Shown one piece after another: positions 48,415 to 60,890 of a stretch of 64,000 bases of DNA. The notes under the pieces are model-generated. The model saw nothing but the letters and a program-made list of their open reading frames with translations. It was not told the DNA's origin and did not search any database. Location of the stretch: the NCBI RefSeq assembly GCF_029227915.1, contig NC_079885.1, forward strand, positions 23,621,001 to 23,685,000, in the 5' to 3' direction. The stretch's first letter is position 1; each line of letters begins with the position of its first letter. Both the position numbers and the translations under genes were made by a program. This DNA is from Hydractinia symbiolongicarpus. Lineage: Eukaryota; Cnidaria; Hydrozoa; Anthoathecata; Hydractiniidae.

Positions 48415-48441
48415 GGGCGGAGGGCGGAGGGCGGAAGGGGT
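48415..48441 (+). promoter_or_regulatory. G-rich tract with quadruplex potential
   Basis: Repeated AGGGCGG units give four G-triplets in about 27 bases. It stands out in AT-rich surroundings and lies about 70-100 bases upstream of the first ATG of the four-transmembrane gene. A promoter role is inferred from position only. Confidence 0.4.
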
Positions 48442-48510
48442 GGAGAGCGAGGTGGAAAATGTGGCAAAATTAATAAATAGTTGGTTGAGAGGTTGTGATA
48501 AAATTTAAAA

Positions 48511-50210
48511 TTGCTAAGCAATGGTGGAGGATTACTCGGAGCCGAAGAGCTCGCAGCTTTGCGTTGTTCAGAGTTTCCATATTGTACTTTCGACAACAGA
48601 AACTTCGTTAATTTTTATATGTTACAACAAAACCTTTCATTCTATCTAGGCATTATTCAAATGGCCAATGGTATTGTAATCCTAATTCTTGGAAGCAGTG
48701 CAAGTTTCAAATTCAGAGAAGAAGTTTGGATAAACGAAAAGAGTGTGATTTCTATAGGCTTGTTACGAATATGTATAGCAGGAGTATTTGGTTCGCTGTT
48801 TACGTTGAAACCCAACATCGGTGGTTTAAATTGCACACATATGGTATTTTGCTTGTTATCCACTTGCATCGCGGTCCTGAATTGGATTACGTTTGCGATT
48901 GGTTTGAGGTGTGTTTTATGCTAATATTGCGTTATAATGTTTTCCTTACCTCGATCACCTCTAAATTCAGTATTCTAGCTTCATATTTGCTTCCTTTATT
49001 GACATGAACACAAATATCTCTGGAGAACAGGTCTTAATAAACGTTAATACAGGGAACTTTTTAACGTCATTTAAAACGACATTAAAATGACGTCATTTTG
49101 TATCCGACTGACGTCTTTAAAAAAAATTCCAAATTTTGTCCAAATTAGAACCACGTGAGATATAATAGTATATTGTAGAATGGAGAGGCTGTCACATTTT
49201 TGGTAAATGTGACATCATATTTGATCTCTATCACGCCATTGAAAAATGTTTTACCTGTAATGACTTGTATTGAAACATTCTAAGTTCTATCATAAATTGT
49301 TATCCTGCGTCATATTTATTAGTTACATCTTAATAACTTGTATAAAAAAAATCTTGTTATTTCGAACCATGCGTGTAAACAGGTGATTATGGGTTTTGTG
49401 TGCACCCAAAGGCTAGCCTACAACAATTAATATTTTTATTTTTATTATTATTATCATTGTTCTTTTTAGCTTTTTTATCTTGCTTCCACTTTTGTTTCTT
49501 GTTTCTCACTTTCCTTACTTTTTTTTTAGGTTTTACAACGAATGTCGTGAAAACATTCTTCGTAATGACGACAAATATGCTTTACAAGACGGTGACCTAT
49601 GGATTTGTTCAGTTGGTGCTCGGATATATGCATGTCTTGTCACAGCTATTACAGCGGAATTGGTCGTTAACTTAATTGTCACACTGTACTGCTCTCAAGC
49701 ATTGGATGGTTTTTGTAGACGAGCAGGTAACTTCTTTTTTATGTCGTTTTAGGTGTGAATAGATAAATTACATTTCTACTATTTAAATTCATATAAGAAG
49801 AATTTGTGGGGTGGGTATGGATGCAGACCAAAATACATAAAAATGATATTACTTTTTACATTTTTAAATTCCCTCCATGCATGCATATCTCTTTTTCTAC
49901 CCTTCATTATATTCTAGCAGCTTATTTAAGCCAACCATGCTACCTTTGCTAGGTTTCTACATAGACCTATGTACATAAAGTTATCATTCAATGACTGTTC
50001 TAAAATTTAGGACTGGCATTTTCTGAACATCCCCATTCCGATAAGATGCACACACCGAGTTTGACTTACACTGCAACATCTCACAGTGCAACAAATTTAG
50101 CTACAGAAGAAAATTTCAGTGGGTCGCAACAGCAACAATTCAAAGAAGCTTCGATGATGGAGAATTTTTCTGGACCATATACTTCACAATATTTATCTGG
50201 AAATTACTAA
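48511..50210 (+). CDS. Four-transmembrane protein, MS4A/CD20-like topology, three exons
   Basis: Exon 1 runs to 48908 (donor AG|GTGTGT), exon 2 is 49530-49726 (after a TTTTTTTTAG acceptor), and exon 3 is 50011-50210 with the stop. The phases fit exactly (2, then 1). The product is about 264 residues. Hydrophobic segments lie at about 44-61 (LGIIQMANGIVILILG), 80-98, 109-131 and, from exon 2, ARIYACLVTAITAELVVNLI. The C-terminal tail (exon 3) is polar with repeated NFSG, SG and Q residues. The topology suggests tetraspan proteins of the MS4A kind with cytosolic ends, but sequence alone does not prove it. The start is uncertain: the ATG at 48511 is used here, but an AG acceptor-like site at 48646 could mean the true 5' exon lies upstream. 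Confidence 0.7.
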
Positions 50211-50594
50211 AGTTGATTGCCATTATCACATGAATTTGTCGGATTAATTTTTGTATTCGTTACCCTGCATTCGTTACTGGAAAGTCTTTAGTAAATATTA
50301 GACTGCAAGAGAAATCTTCAAAAAGTTCACATTAATGTTCGTATGGTATGTCCTGGTTAGCAATGCATATTTTAATTATTAGGGATTACTGTTGTTATTA
50401 GCTGTGGAACACACAGCTTCTAGTTTCGGCTGAAAGCTCGCACAAAATCCTGATCTTCTGGGGTTTAAGCGAGTAAAATTGACTTTTAATCTGCCATTTT
50501 AAAAGTTCCATAGCTCAGCAGGTTTGGAAAATATCTCATTTTTTATCTTTTTGTCTTGTAAATAGTTTGTATGTTTTTTATACTTCTATATGCT

Positions 50595-50600
50595 AATAAA
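50595..50600 (+). terminator. Polyadenylation signal AATAAA
   Basis: A canonical hexamer about 385 bases after the stop of the four-transmembrane gene, in an AT-rich 3' region. Confidence 0.5.
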
Positions 50601-51772
50601 AATACCATTACATCCATGTAAATCTTAGTAAAGTCATTTTTATTATTTTGGCTATAACTGACGTAACAGCAAGCCAGCTAACGTAGTCAGTGTCAGAGTA
50701 GATAGCAATAGACAGACAGCTAGCTGGCTAGCTATTTTGTGCTTTTCTCCCAAGATTTCTATTTAGTTTGGTATGAGTGCATTTTGTGCTAGCCATCGCT
50801 GTTACGTCTTGTGGTATCTTTTACCAACCTGAAGCTAGCCACATAATTAGTAAGGAGGGATATATAGATCTTGTAATAATAATCCTTCAAATTTTAGCTA
50901 TGATACTCTGCTTAACAAATCAAAGTATCTTTCCATACATCATAAGTTATTCTGTTAGCTCCACAGTAGCAGAATAAAATATTTCATCCTAGTGGTATGA
51001 ACGAGGATAAATGTTTACGTTTTGACGGGATTTCCACGCTTGTGTATAAAATCTGAAAAATCGACAGATAATAAAATGCAGACTATATAGAAGAAGTTTA
51101 TTTAGTCAACGCTTATACGGCTATAATACGGTGGAGATCTTTTTTGCTTAATTTTCCACAATTTTCTTTAATATGTCGAAATTGTAGTGTATGCCTTCAC
51201 CATGTTTTTTACGCCTGACTACGTCTTTTCAATGTTTTCCATAAACTTAGCGTTGTCGTTTCAAGGGCATTAATAAGTTGATCAGCTATATATATTTACA
51301 CCATATTACATGGCTAATTATACAGTAACAGCCGCCATGTTGATGATAAAGCTAGAAATTTTCCGCAGACCATGTCTATTTGACTAGCATTCAACGCAAG
51401 AAAAAAGAGTTGACTATCGCAGATATTTTTAGATTTTCGCCCATGACATATCTCCTTGTCATCCCTTTTTCGAGCGTCCTCGGCACAAAATGGTAATTCG
51501 GGTACCAGTTTATATAAATTACGCATATTATTATTGAGCTTGCTGCACAGTGACTAAACAGGAGGGGTTCTACTATTTTGCCAGCCTGTTAATTTTTCCT
51601 CCGTAAAACAGTCACCAAGAGCTTATTATTAAAAAGTTATGATGAATAAGGTATTTACAATGCAAGCTCAAATAGAGCCTGTTTTTGTGATACAGTATAT
51701 ATATTCAATCTTGTGCGCTTAACCGAGAGAGGTAATTAATTGGCATGGTAATCGACAATCTATTTTTTTATT
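50601..51772. other. Non-coding stretch
   Basis: Nothing supported beyond short GCTAGCTAGCTAGC-like phrases near 50720. Confidence 0.45.
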
Positions 51773-53601
51773 CATAGAGATATTATTAAAAGAGAAAGAG
51801 ACACAACGCGATAATTCTCTATTCAAATTCCTATTGTTAAGACAAACAATGCGGAGAAGGCGCGTCACTAGGTTCCAGCTCATTTTGTGCGTTTCTCGCA
51901 AAACGACTAATTACCGATTCTTTTAGTATACAATCCCGACAATTTTACTTGTAAAAGATTAAGAAAATAATCAGCTTTTCCACTGAATTTCGCCGTTAAT
52001 TGGTTAAAGAGCTCTCAGGAGCTTACCCTCGCCTTCGAAATAATTTACCTGCACAATCTCCAAGAGAATCAGTTGGAGAAGAAGCTCGAATGTCAGGCAG
52101 CTATATTTGTTGTTGTCATATGTATAGAAAAAAAACGTGTTTTTTTCAAGAAATACTGAACGGAATATGAATCCTTCATAGATGTACGAAGGTAAGGGTT
52201 TATTCTTCACTTTAATAGTAATCTTTAAGTGAAAGACGATGGCTAGCCAAAGTTTAAGGCCAAAATTCAACTGTAAATTTTCGGTGTTGATAAAGTGTCC
52301 CTTTCAATATACTCGGTGTATTATATACCACGTTTTTTAAGTAAAAATGGCGGTCTTAGAAAACTCGTTACTTTAAAAACTTAAAAGTTTTTGTAAAAAA
52401 GCGAGTTGTGGTTAGTTATCGTATGTAAAAGTTATATCAAAACTGTTTTAGCAATCTACTATCTTATTTCTATTTAGGTTTCAGGAGCTGCTCTAAACAT
52501 ATCAGGAGGGTATAGCTATAGGTAGCTATAGCCTCAATGAGGCTAACCACATAGAATTTAAATCACTATTGCTAGCCAATGAAGGATTTCTCTGGTCTGG
52601 GAACTTTCTGTTTTGACTTGCTAGTATTTAGACCACATTCAAGTGATGTAAGCTCTAAAGGCAACTGCTTTTATATCAGACAATGATAATGTGCACTACG
52701 AATTAATTACCAAAAATTTCACACCCTTTTCATTTCAAACACACGTTTTTGTTGTTGTACGTATATTGCAAGTATTTGCAATGTAACATCACGTTTATAA
52801 GTATACACACGTTTTAAATAATATTAACAATTGATTCAGCGACAATTTTTCCTTGAAAAATGTTCCCTATGTTTTTGAATGTGTGTGTGTGTTTTTCAGG
52901 AGTCTTATCAGAAAAATTCAGCTCTCTCTATGTTCTTATTGTGTTCTTATTTTTCAGCCATTCTCAGCCCAATTGTTTTTAAGTTATAAGTATATTTGGC
53001 ATAGGAAAAACAGAGGATTTTAATGTAGTCAGGGAAGATAAAAAATTGACTGGACACTCTTTCTACAAAATCTATTTGTTTATACGTTATGTTAAAGCTT
53101 AGTCAATTAAAAGCTATCTACCTCTGCTTGGCTAAGAGAAAGCTTAATGATATATTTATCAAAATCTTAGCTTATTTAGCACTGCTAATAAATTTACGTT
53201 ATGTGGTAAAAATCCTTTTCTACCTATGGCTCAAAATAAAATACTTCTTATCATTGACATTTGTTTACATTTTTTTTCCAGGGCCTCGCTTAAATATTTT
53301 TTTCCCGACGATTTTCTTTGGTGTAATTTTCCGAGCAGCTGCAAAATCGTTTTAACGAGTCTAAATTATGCTAACACGTGCAGTTAATTCTTACAAAATA
53401 TTAAGTTTTGCGAATATTTATCAAACCTGATTGGGCGAAATAACAATAGAAACATTTTCTTTGACATGATTGGATCAAAGGAAACAATCCAGCTTCGGGA
53501 ACTTTAAACTTTCATGAATGCACAACCTGCTTCCGGGACGAGCCTACTACAATAGCTAGAATAGCCGTTGTGTCTCTTTCTCTTTTAATAATATCTCTAT
53601 G
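51773..53601. mobile_element. Unassigned 1.8-kb element with perfect 36-bp terminal inverted repeats
   Basis: The left end (51773-51808, CATAGAGATATTATTAAAAG and onward) is the exact reverse complement of 53566-53601. The interior (1829 bp in total) has no recognisable transposase; the longest frames are hydrophobic AT-rich artefacts. It is most simply a non-autonomous DNA transposon. The bases just outside the ends do not give a clear target duplication. Confidence 0.7.
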
Positions 53602-56600
53602 TTTTGTTTGATCTTAAGTTACATGGATGTTTTTTTTAAATAGCATTTCTAAAAGGGGTTCTCATTGGATGTGTAACACACGTACCTGTATCCTCATGGT
53701 CAATTTGGTTTATTGTATTGACCGCTTAACCGGTTATTGTTTAACATTAGTTTCGCAATCCTTTATAGGGAATCAGATTAAGTAAAATTAAATATGTTGC
53801 CCGACAGTTTTTGCTATAACAGACCTCTGTACGAGTTTCACTGGAAGCACTCCACGCTGGTTGTGCGAAATGGTTTAACTGGAATATGTGATCAACCTAA
53901 ATTTTGTTGCTTTAATGAATTTTCAATGGTACAACTTTTATTAGAAACCTTATTTACTTAAAAAATGATGCAACTTTTTTATTTCATTATATTTCAGCCG
54001 TTTGTGAAAAGTAATAAAAAAACGATCTTAGGAATTAGTCTAGCATCACCTGTTGCAAAATCTAGGCAAGCGAGGCTTGAGTTTTTTATTGGCTTGCGAT
54101 ACGTCGATGATAAGAAATAGGCTTCGTGTATCCTAGAGTAACAAAAAACCCGCTTCGCTATAACATTGGTTCCATAGCTTCATAACTGTATAGCCATCTT
54201 GTTATCATTATTATTATTATTGTTATTTTTCGTTTTTTGATGTCCAAACAAAATGAGCAACACCATCTGAAATAAAACCAGCAGCAAAGCCTGTGGTATG
54301 TTGTAAGAGAGGGAAACTACGAAACTGTGGATACAACCTGAGTATTCACTTAATTTTTTATGACAGTCCATACTAGACAATAAAATTGAGGAGGTTTCAA
54401 TATTACCGTTGCTGCTGCTTCAGCGCATTTAGCATCATTCCCCTCCCCGCATAAATCGAGGGTAAACTATTATAAGATACCCCGGCATACAAAACAAGTT
54501 TACGCTGTAATGATGTCATAAAATTGTCCCGTTATAATTTGCTTCTCAACAATTTCTATCTCGTCACTTCTTCATCTTTGAGACAAGCCTTAATATTTTG
54601 TAGTTTTTCTTATTTCTCTTGAACTTCATTTATTTATTTTTGTCTTAAATTTCATTCCTAATCATCCATTTAATCTTTCTTAGTTTATTTGTATGTTTAT
54701 TTGTAAAAAATATTTTAACCTTAGTAACACCAGCAGTAGCTTGCGATCTAGATACTATTAAATAGCTTTTGTTTCATAACATTTTCCATCTTTGACTACT
54801 GTTCACACATGGATATGGTAAAAATGAGAATAAACATGAGAACAAGTCTGAAATTTTACTTTTATATTATTCTTCTAATTTTTTAAATTTCAAGGCAGAC
54901 GTTTTCGTAGAAATAAATATTGCGTTTTTGCGAAACGTTTAGTTAGATTTTACAACACAAATTGTGTAACGTTTGTAATGTACTGTCAAATAGACTAAAA
55001 ATTACCTCGCGTTTTAAAGGAGTCCTATGCGTTGCATATCTGTTGAATTGTTATTCAAAATTTTAAATATTCAGAATTTTGGTTTCAAAATCTACACCGT
55101 AAGCGTTTTGCGATTCTTCCACAAGCACTACTTGAATCATTAATCCAGGGACGATGTTGATTTTTCTTAAGCAATCAGAATATCGTCTTTGCTGGTGCAA
55201 TTCTCCAGCAAATAAAATTTTGAAGTATGTCACAACAAAAAAGTAACAGCGGTAAATAATATTCAAGAGAATTCCTTCAACTCCTGTTAAATTAGTGTGA
55301 CAGCTGGGTTTTATCGACAAAAAGCACTATCTTGTAAATTTTTTGAAGCGTAGGTTAGATAAGCAGCGTCAAAAATAGGCTAACTGCACTAACACGTCTG
55401 GTTTCAAGAATATTCCTCGTGATTGTCAACGAATTTCGAAAAGGTGGCCATGTTAACCAGAATTAGTACTTTTTCAAGATCCAGCCAGATGAGCCTAGTC
55501 TGTCCTGAACATGAACAAATAAACATTAAGACGTCCTGATTTTGTATATCTAGTACAGAATTAAGCTTTAAAATAATCAATTATCAGGAGAACCTTTGAC
55601 ATTTGCCATCCTATCTCAATATATTTTGAGGAGGGTTTTAGGTTGCTTAAATAAAAGCTATAACTTTTAGCTATAACTTTATAATAAATAAAACACACTA
55701 AATACAAAAAGATGAAAAAAAAAACTAAACAAACTGTATTCACATAAATTAGAAAAGAACGTTCACAGCATTCTCTAGAATAATATTTAAGGTTAATATT
55801 ACTGCAGTAGAGAAAATAATGATATCTATCCATCCATGAAAGTCCAAAGCAGTCAATTGCTGGCTTTACCTCCTCTCGAAAAATATTTCTAGATGATTTA
55901 AGCGCAAATTTTATTTTTTGGGTTTATTACACTAAATTCCAAGCTTTCTCTTATGCGACGTGCTATTTTGTGTCACCAGTTTTTACTATTTTATTTTATT
56001 ATTACACTTTTAAAAATTCGCATTTCGTTTGCGTTGTGTATTTAAGATCCAATTTACAGCTGAACTATTGTTTACAAACGACTTTCTAAATAAGATGCAT
56101 TATTTGAAGTAGTAGAAACTAAGTACAGTATTATTAAATTTCGAGTTATTTAAACTGTGCATAATTTTCATAATTGCCGTATTATTGCTAATATCAGCGT
56201 AAATTGAGAATTAAGCTCAAAATAAAACGAAAGTTAACTGCAGAGAGGGTCGAGTTAAACCCGAGCTGAAATCTGAATCTTAAAAACAGTATAAGAATGT
56301 TCAGGCATTATTGATTTTTCTCCTGGTACTTAGAAAATCACAACTTATAAACCAGTAAAAGTCTTAATTTACATATTTCTTAACTCTGACATTTTTCAAC
56401 CTCTCATAAAATACAGTGTTATTAACTGATATGAAAGTCGTAAAATAGTTTTAGGATCCCGTTACAATATGTTGTACTTTAAATGGAGTGCGTCCGCCGT
56501 GATTTTGGATTCTCTTTGATGTTTTGGAAGAATTCTACACTATTCTGCAACGTCCAAGTCCTTAGTGACACGACTGAAGTTAGAATCTCGTCTTGATACA

Positions 56601-57000
56601 TCTCCAATAATAGTTACTTGACATGTTGGGACTTTATATATCTGAAATTTCACACACAAGCAAGCATGAAACACAGAAAATCTTGTTCTGCTAAAGCCCA
56701 GTTATTTGAATAATTTGATATGATTTTTATTTCGAAGTTTTTTAGACTATTTGAATTACAATCCTCTACAGAAAGATTTTGGAATAAATGCCTAATTACA
56801 ATCATTACCGGCATACTTCATACTAGACCAACGCACTTTGAACTTGTTAAAGTTCACTTCTCAATGTTCACAGACAGACTTGAACTTAAAAAGTGATAAT
56901 TCTTGCTGATAATAAGCATGGGAAAAATTCTGCCAATTTCCAAAAATTATAAACAAAAGTGTGTTCAAACTCGAAAATTAAAATCAACCTTTACAATTTT
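53602..57000. other. Non-coding stretch
   Basis: I see no supported coding region or repeat structure. Several open frames of 60-90 codons exist but have composition expected from AT-rich chance frames. Confidence 0.45.
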
Positions 57001-57006
57001 TTTATT
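57001..57006 (-). terminator. Polyadenylation signal AATAAA (minus strand)
   Basis: The hexamer lies about 26 bases after the stop codon of the VHL-domain gene, giving a very short 3' untranslated region. Confidence 0.6.
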
Positions 57007-57031
57007 CAGGAATTTTAATTGACATTAAATG

Positions 57032-58493
57032 CTAGTCGTACCAAAACACACTTACAGAATAATACCATCCGTAATTCAACAATAGACCTTCCTCTGTCTC
57101 CCTGTCCATCGTTGTAATCCAATATGTTTTTTCTTGCATCGCGACAGTCCAACTTTGACCGGGTGCAAGAGTGTATTTCAATTCTCTATCCCCTCCACTG
57201 TTTATCATTTCAAGAAAGGCTGATCTTGACGTTCTGTTGGTAAACTTGATCATGACTTCCATATTGTTAAGTTTAGAAATAAGATCTGCTAATTTTTCTA
57301 ACATAGAAAAAAAGAAATTAAACTCATCAACGGGCATAAAGTAGATCATTAGTAATGAGTGTTTGAAAAGACAAACTACCTTTGCAACTTATAAACAAAA
57401 CATGTATAAAAACAGACAAATGTTTCTAGTCTGTGGCCCGTAGATAAATCACCGAGTTCGTCTATCCTTTTTTACCGCACTTCTGTTTCTAGCTACGGTT
57501 AACATTTTGTGTGGCAGACAGTTTACGGGTATTTTAATATAAATACAATACCAATAGAAGGCGGCTTTTAAGCGAGATTTTCCATTCACTCGAAGTAAAG
57601 TGAATCCATTTTAGTTTTAGATAAGAGGCCTTTATCTGTTTACGTTATAGCTACCCCCCAAAGTGACACTTACTTCGTCTGAATTTCACGTTTGTCTTTT
57701 TGGTGAAAGTGGTGAGTTGAAATTTTATTTCGGCATGAAAAGAGGTCCAGCGAAGTTTAGCTGTATGCAAACAAGAGTGAGATTCACTTCAATTTTAGAA
57801 TACTCCTCGGTTTAGATAAAACAAAGCATTTACACTAATTCCCTGAGACATTTTTAGTTATTGCATTTACCTGGTGCTTTCCGTATTTCAGCAACTGTGT
57901 ATTTTCCGCCATTTGGACCAAGGATAGGGTAGTATACTAAATTATTTCCTATTGTGAAAGCATGATGGACTTTTTTGTTCCTTGCATTCGCGGCAATCCA
58001 CGGATGTGTTTCATATGTGTCAATTACTTCGTAACGTAATTTATCCAATACAACTGAACTTCTTCTCCAGAACGATTGACAAACTTTACGCGAACTGGTT
58101 TGTCGCAATATAACGCACGAAGCCCAGCACACACTGCAGAAAAAGTACAGATAACTATTATATACTTTCAGGGCCGCGACACAGCTTTAAGAGTAGGATG
58201 TGCTGGTACAAGATGGTATAAGCTTGATACATAATGTAGAAAGAATATACTTCATACTAAGTGACGAAGTTTTGTTTAAAAAATGCAACATTAATTAGAA
58301 GAGTTAGCGAATCTCTGACAATTTGTCCAAAAATAGAAAAGTCAAGTGATATTTCTAATTGAAAACAAAAGTTTAAAATAAATCTATATCTAAAATTTCT
58401 AAAATTGTTAACTAACGATCCGAGTTTTTTTTAGGTTTCTCTGGTATTGCTGCTTGAATGTTGCCGTTTTGGTCATCTTGCTCTGATCTTGCT
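57032..58493 (-). CDS. Gene with two VHL beta-type domains; first domain damaged
   Basis: Three exons on the minus strand fit in phase: 58493-58417 (linker, EQDDQNGNIQAAIPEKPKKN; donor GTTAGT), 58133-57871 (after CTGCAG; donor GTAAAT) and 57297-57032 (after ATGTTAG; stop TAG). Domain 1 begins PVRVKFVNRSGEEVQLYWIN and ends THPWIAANARNKK to KYTVAEIRK. Domain 2 has VMIKFTNRTSRSAFLEMINS, ELKYTLAPGQSW and LLLNYGWYYSVSVFWYD. These match the beta domain of von Hippel-Lindau protein, which binds hydroxylated proline. Between WINY and TYETHPW of domain 1, about 15 codons are missing and the frame shifts. Domain 1 keeps the His and Trp of the binding pocket; domain 2 keeps Tyr and Trp but not His. The alpha (elongin-binding) domain is absent. 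Confidence 0.75.
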
Positions 58494-58671
58494 CTAAATT
58501 ATGAAATAGGTAAATATTTGAAACAAACAAGGTCGATATTGCAATTAATAAAATATATTGAAAGTGCCACAAGAAATTGTGTTAGACTTTAGCAGACATT
58601 GAAAAACACTTAAATAATACCATAAACATATTTACTTCATAAACATTTAAATAAATGGCCATCGTTAACTC

Positions 58672-58927
58672 CTATATTTTTTCTTCAGACACATAAAACA
58701 GACTGAGTCGATAAATCTCACACCTTCCAAGCTGAAAACATTTGTATTCCTGCAGTACTGTTTTGAAATATCCTCTTTAAAATAAAATGCGTTCTGATGT
58801 AAATAAACAGATTCTGACGAGCCTGATGATTCCACCATTTGCATGTTATGTGACAAACTGCTCAGAAAGCGTTCAGTATTGTTGGAGTAAAAGATTTCTC
58901 CACTCGGAATATGGTTAGAACATCTGA
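58672..58927 (-). CDS. Candidate upstream exon, unrecognised
   Basis: After an acceptor-like GATTGAATCAG the minus strand reads CSNHIPSGEIFYSNNTERFL, then YLHQNAFYFKEDISKQYCRN and CFMCLKKKYR before a possible donor GTTAAC at about 58671. The frame could be joined to the linker exon of the VHL-domain gene if that exon's acceptor is taken two bases later, but this is not certain. The protein has spaced cysteines and a NNT sequon. I recognise no family. It may belong to a separate gene. Confidence 0.35.
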
Positions 58928-58929
58928 TT

Positions 58930-59564
58930 CAATCAACAACACGCGAAAACAGTCTGTTATGTTAGGATCAATAAAATTAAACTCTTTCGTTTACAAGAGA
59001 GACTTTCAGCTGCATTAAGTAATACCAATCTGGGACGTAAACAAAAAGCAATCAAAAAATTCTCAAGGTTTACCAAACGTAGATACGTTTTTAATGCAAA
59101 TATTCTAACATTTTTAGAATTATATTCTAAAATAATGGACCAAGATTAGACAAAATTATATGCAAATAAATAATAGATATTTGAAATACGTTCACAAAAA
59201 TTACTATTGTTAGTCATGAAGCACGACTTTAAGATTCTGTAAGAAGTGTCCTCTCGTGGCTGTTTACCAAAATATGAACTACCAATTTTTAAGAGAGACC
59301 CCATTTTGGGATTAATGTTTTGAACTATGCCTATGTCTTATTTAGCTCCGACATGAAGTCACTTCACACCTTGTATGCATACTGTTGCATTTCTAGTAGA
59401 TCAATTTTTTGTTTGTTTTTATCGTTTTTATCTTTTTTCCATTTTTATTCTCAGACACGACGGACATTGATAGCAGTTTTTTTGTATTTATGTATATATT
59501 TGCAAATTACTGAAGTCCTCATCCTGTATAAAAAATTTTAAATAAATAAATAAATAAAATATCC
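58930..59564. other. Non-coding stretch ending in an (AATA)n tail at 59539-59562
   Basis: The AAATAAATAAATAAAT run looks like the 3' tail of a LINE, but no RT is left upstream. It is followed directly by the BEL/Pao remnant. Confidence 0.45.
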
Positions 59565-60340
59565 TGGCAAGGATTTTGGGAACAGTTTGGCGCGTTGATT
59601 CATGACAACGAAGAGATTTCCGATATAGACTGATTTAATTATCTAAAGAGATATCTCGGAGGTCAAGCCTCTGAGACAATATCTGGATTAAGTTTAAGTT
59701 CAACAAATTCAAAAGAACCTATTAAGATTTTAACCGAACGTTATGGCAATCCACAGGTGCTGATATAAGCACACATGGATTGTCTAATTCGTCTGAACAA
59801 GGTAAATAATAAATCTGACATTGTGTCTTTAAGGAAACCTTATAACGGATTGATGATGAAGTGACAAAAGAGCTGGCTATTGTGATATAACTTGTCTAAT
59901 GACGGCTGGTTAATTATTATAGGGGTTGTAACTCTCCGAAGATTCTGCATAATAGCAACACCCTTCCTTTTAACAAGGATTCTCTTAGAAAAAACGCGTA
60001 AAACAGTGGTATAGCACATTGAAAACTGTACTAGAAATTTGAGTGCATCGAAGTTAGACATATGAAAATGCATGTGGAAGTTGGTTGATTCTTCTATTAA
60101 AAGAAAGGATACCGGATGATCTGAATATGATAATTGCTAGGAAGTTTGGAAGCGATATTTGGACGTCGATGTTTGCGACAGATGTGTTGCAAGAAAGGAA
60201 TTGTTACGTAAGCAAAGCCGTTGCTTTCTATGCCTAGCAGCTGGACACAGTGCAAGCACAATAATAAACTTGACCAGTTAAGAATTTTGTCCTAGCAACT
60301 ATTCTTGTCGAAAATGCTAACAGAGCACATTTCTATTTGT
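59565..60340 (+). pseudogene. BEL/Pao Gag remnant with zinc knuckle
   Basis: The first part reads WQGFWEQFGALIHDNEEISD, with a stop and then FNYLKRYLGGQASETISGLS and EPIKILTERYGNPQVLI. This pattern is the Gag-like DUF1759 region of Pao retroelements. Further on, in another frame (about 60190-60260), RKELLRKQSRCFLCLAAGHS forms a zinc-knuckle (C-x2-C-x4-H) start, with a second half CPSNYSCRKC. Many stops separate the blocks. The domain would bind RNA and form particles. Confidence 0.75.
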
Positions 60341-60406
60341 ACTTCCGATGGTTCGCAAGCAGGTGCTCATCACAACAATTTTGTATCATCATACAGTGGT
60401 GTTTAA

Positions 60407-60890
60407 ATGCAAACTACTTCTGCTGAAATATTTGATACATCAGGCAATACAAAAAAGCACACGCGGATCCTATTTGATAGTGGCAGGGAGAGAAGCCATC
60501 TCTCTCAGGACTTATGTAAGACTTTAAAATTAAAACCATTAAGAAAGGAAAAGGTTATTGTTCAGACTTTTCGAAGTGACTTCCAGGGTTCGGGATCTCC
60601 AAGTTTACCGGGTTAAGATTAAACAAAAGAACTGTCATGGATTTTATGTTGTTGAAGTATACTGTGTTCCAAATGTTTGTAGTCCGTTGACCCAGCATTG
60701 CATTGCGTTTGTAAAAGCAAGTTACCGTCATATGGAAGGTTTAGAGTTGGCCGATAGAAACGCGAATTGTCGGAATTTGAATGTAAACGTATTGATTGGG
60801 CTAGATTTTTATTATAGATTTTTTACTGGGAATATGAAAAAGGGTTCGGCGGAACTGTAGCATTGAAAACTGCGTTGGGTTGAGTCTTAA
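60407..60890 (+). pseudogene. BEL/Pao aspartic protease (DUF1758) remnant
   Basis: The first frame (60407-60616) reads SGNTKKHTRILFDSGRERSH, with the DSG catalytic triad. The protein continues in a second frame (60558-60860) as VYRVKIKQKN, FYVVEVYCVPNVCSPLTQH and NVLIGLDFYYRFFTGN. One frameshift around 60590 splits it. The enzyme would cleave the retroelement polyprotein. It follows the zinc-knuckle remnant, in the order expected for Pao. Confidence 0.85.

Noticed and set aside
53089-53355. Hydrophobic frame resembling a membrane protein
   Set aside because: Composition follows from AT-rich DNA within a TIR element; no start context or exon structure.
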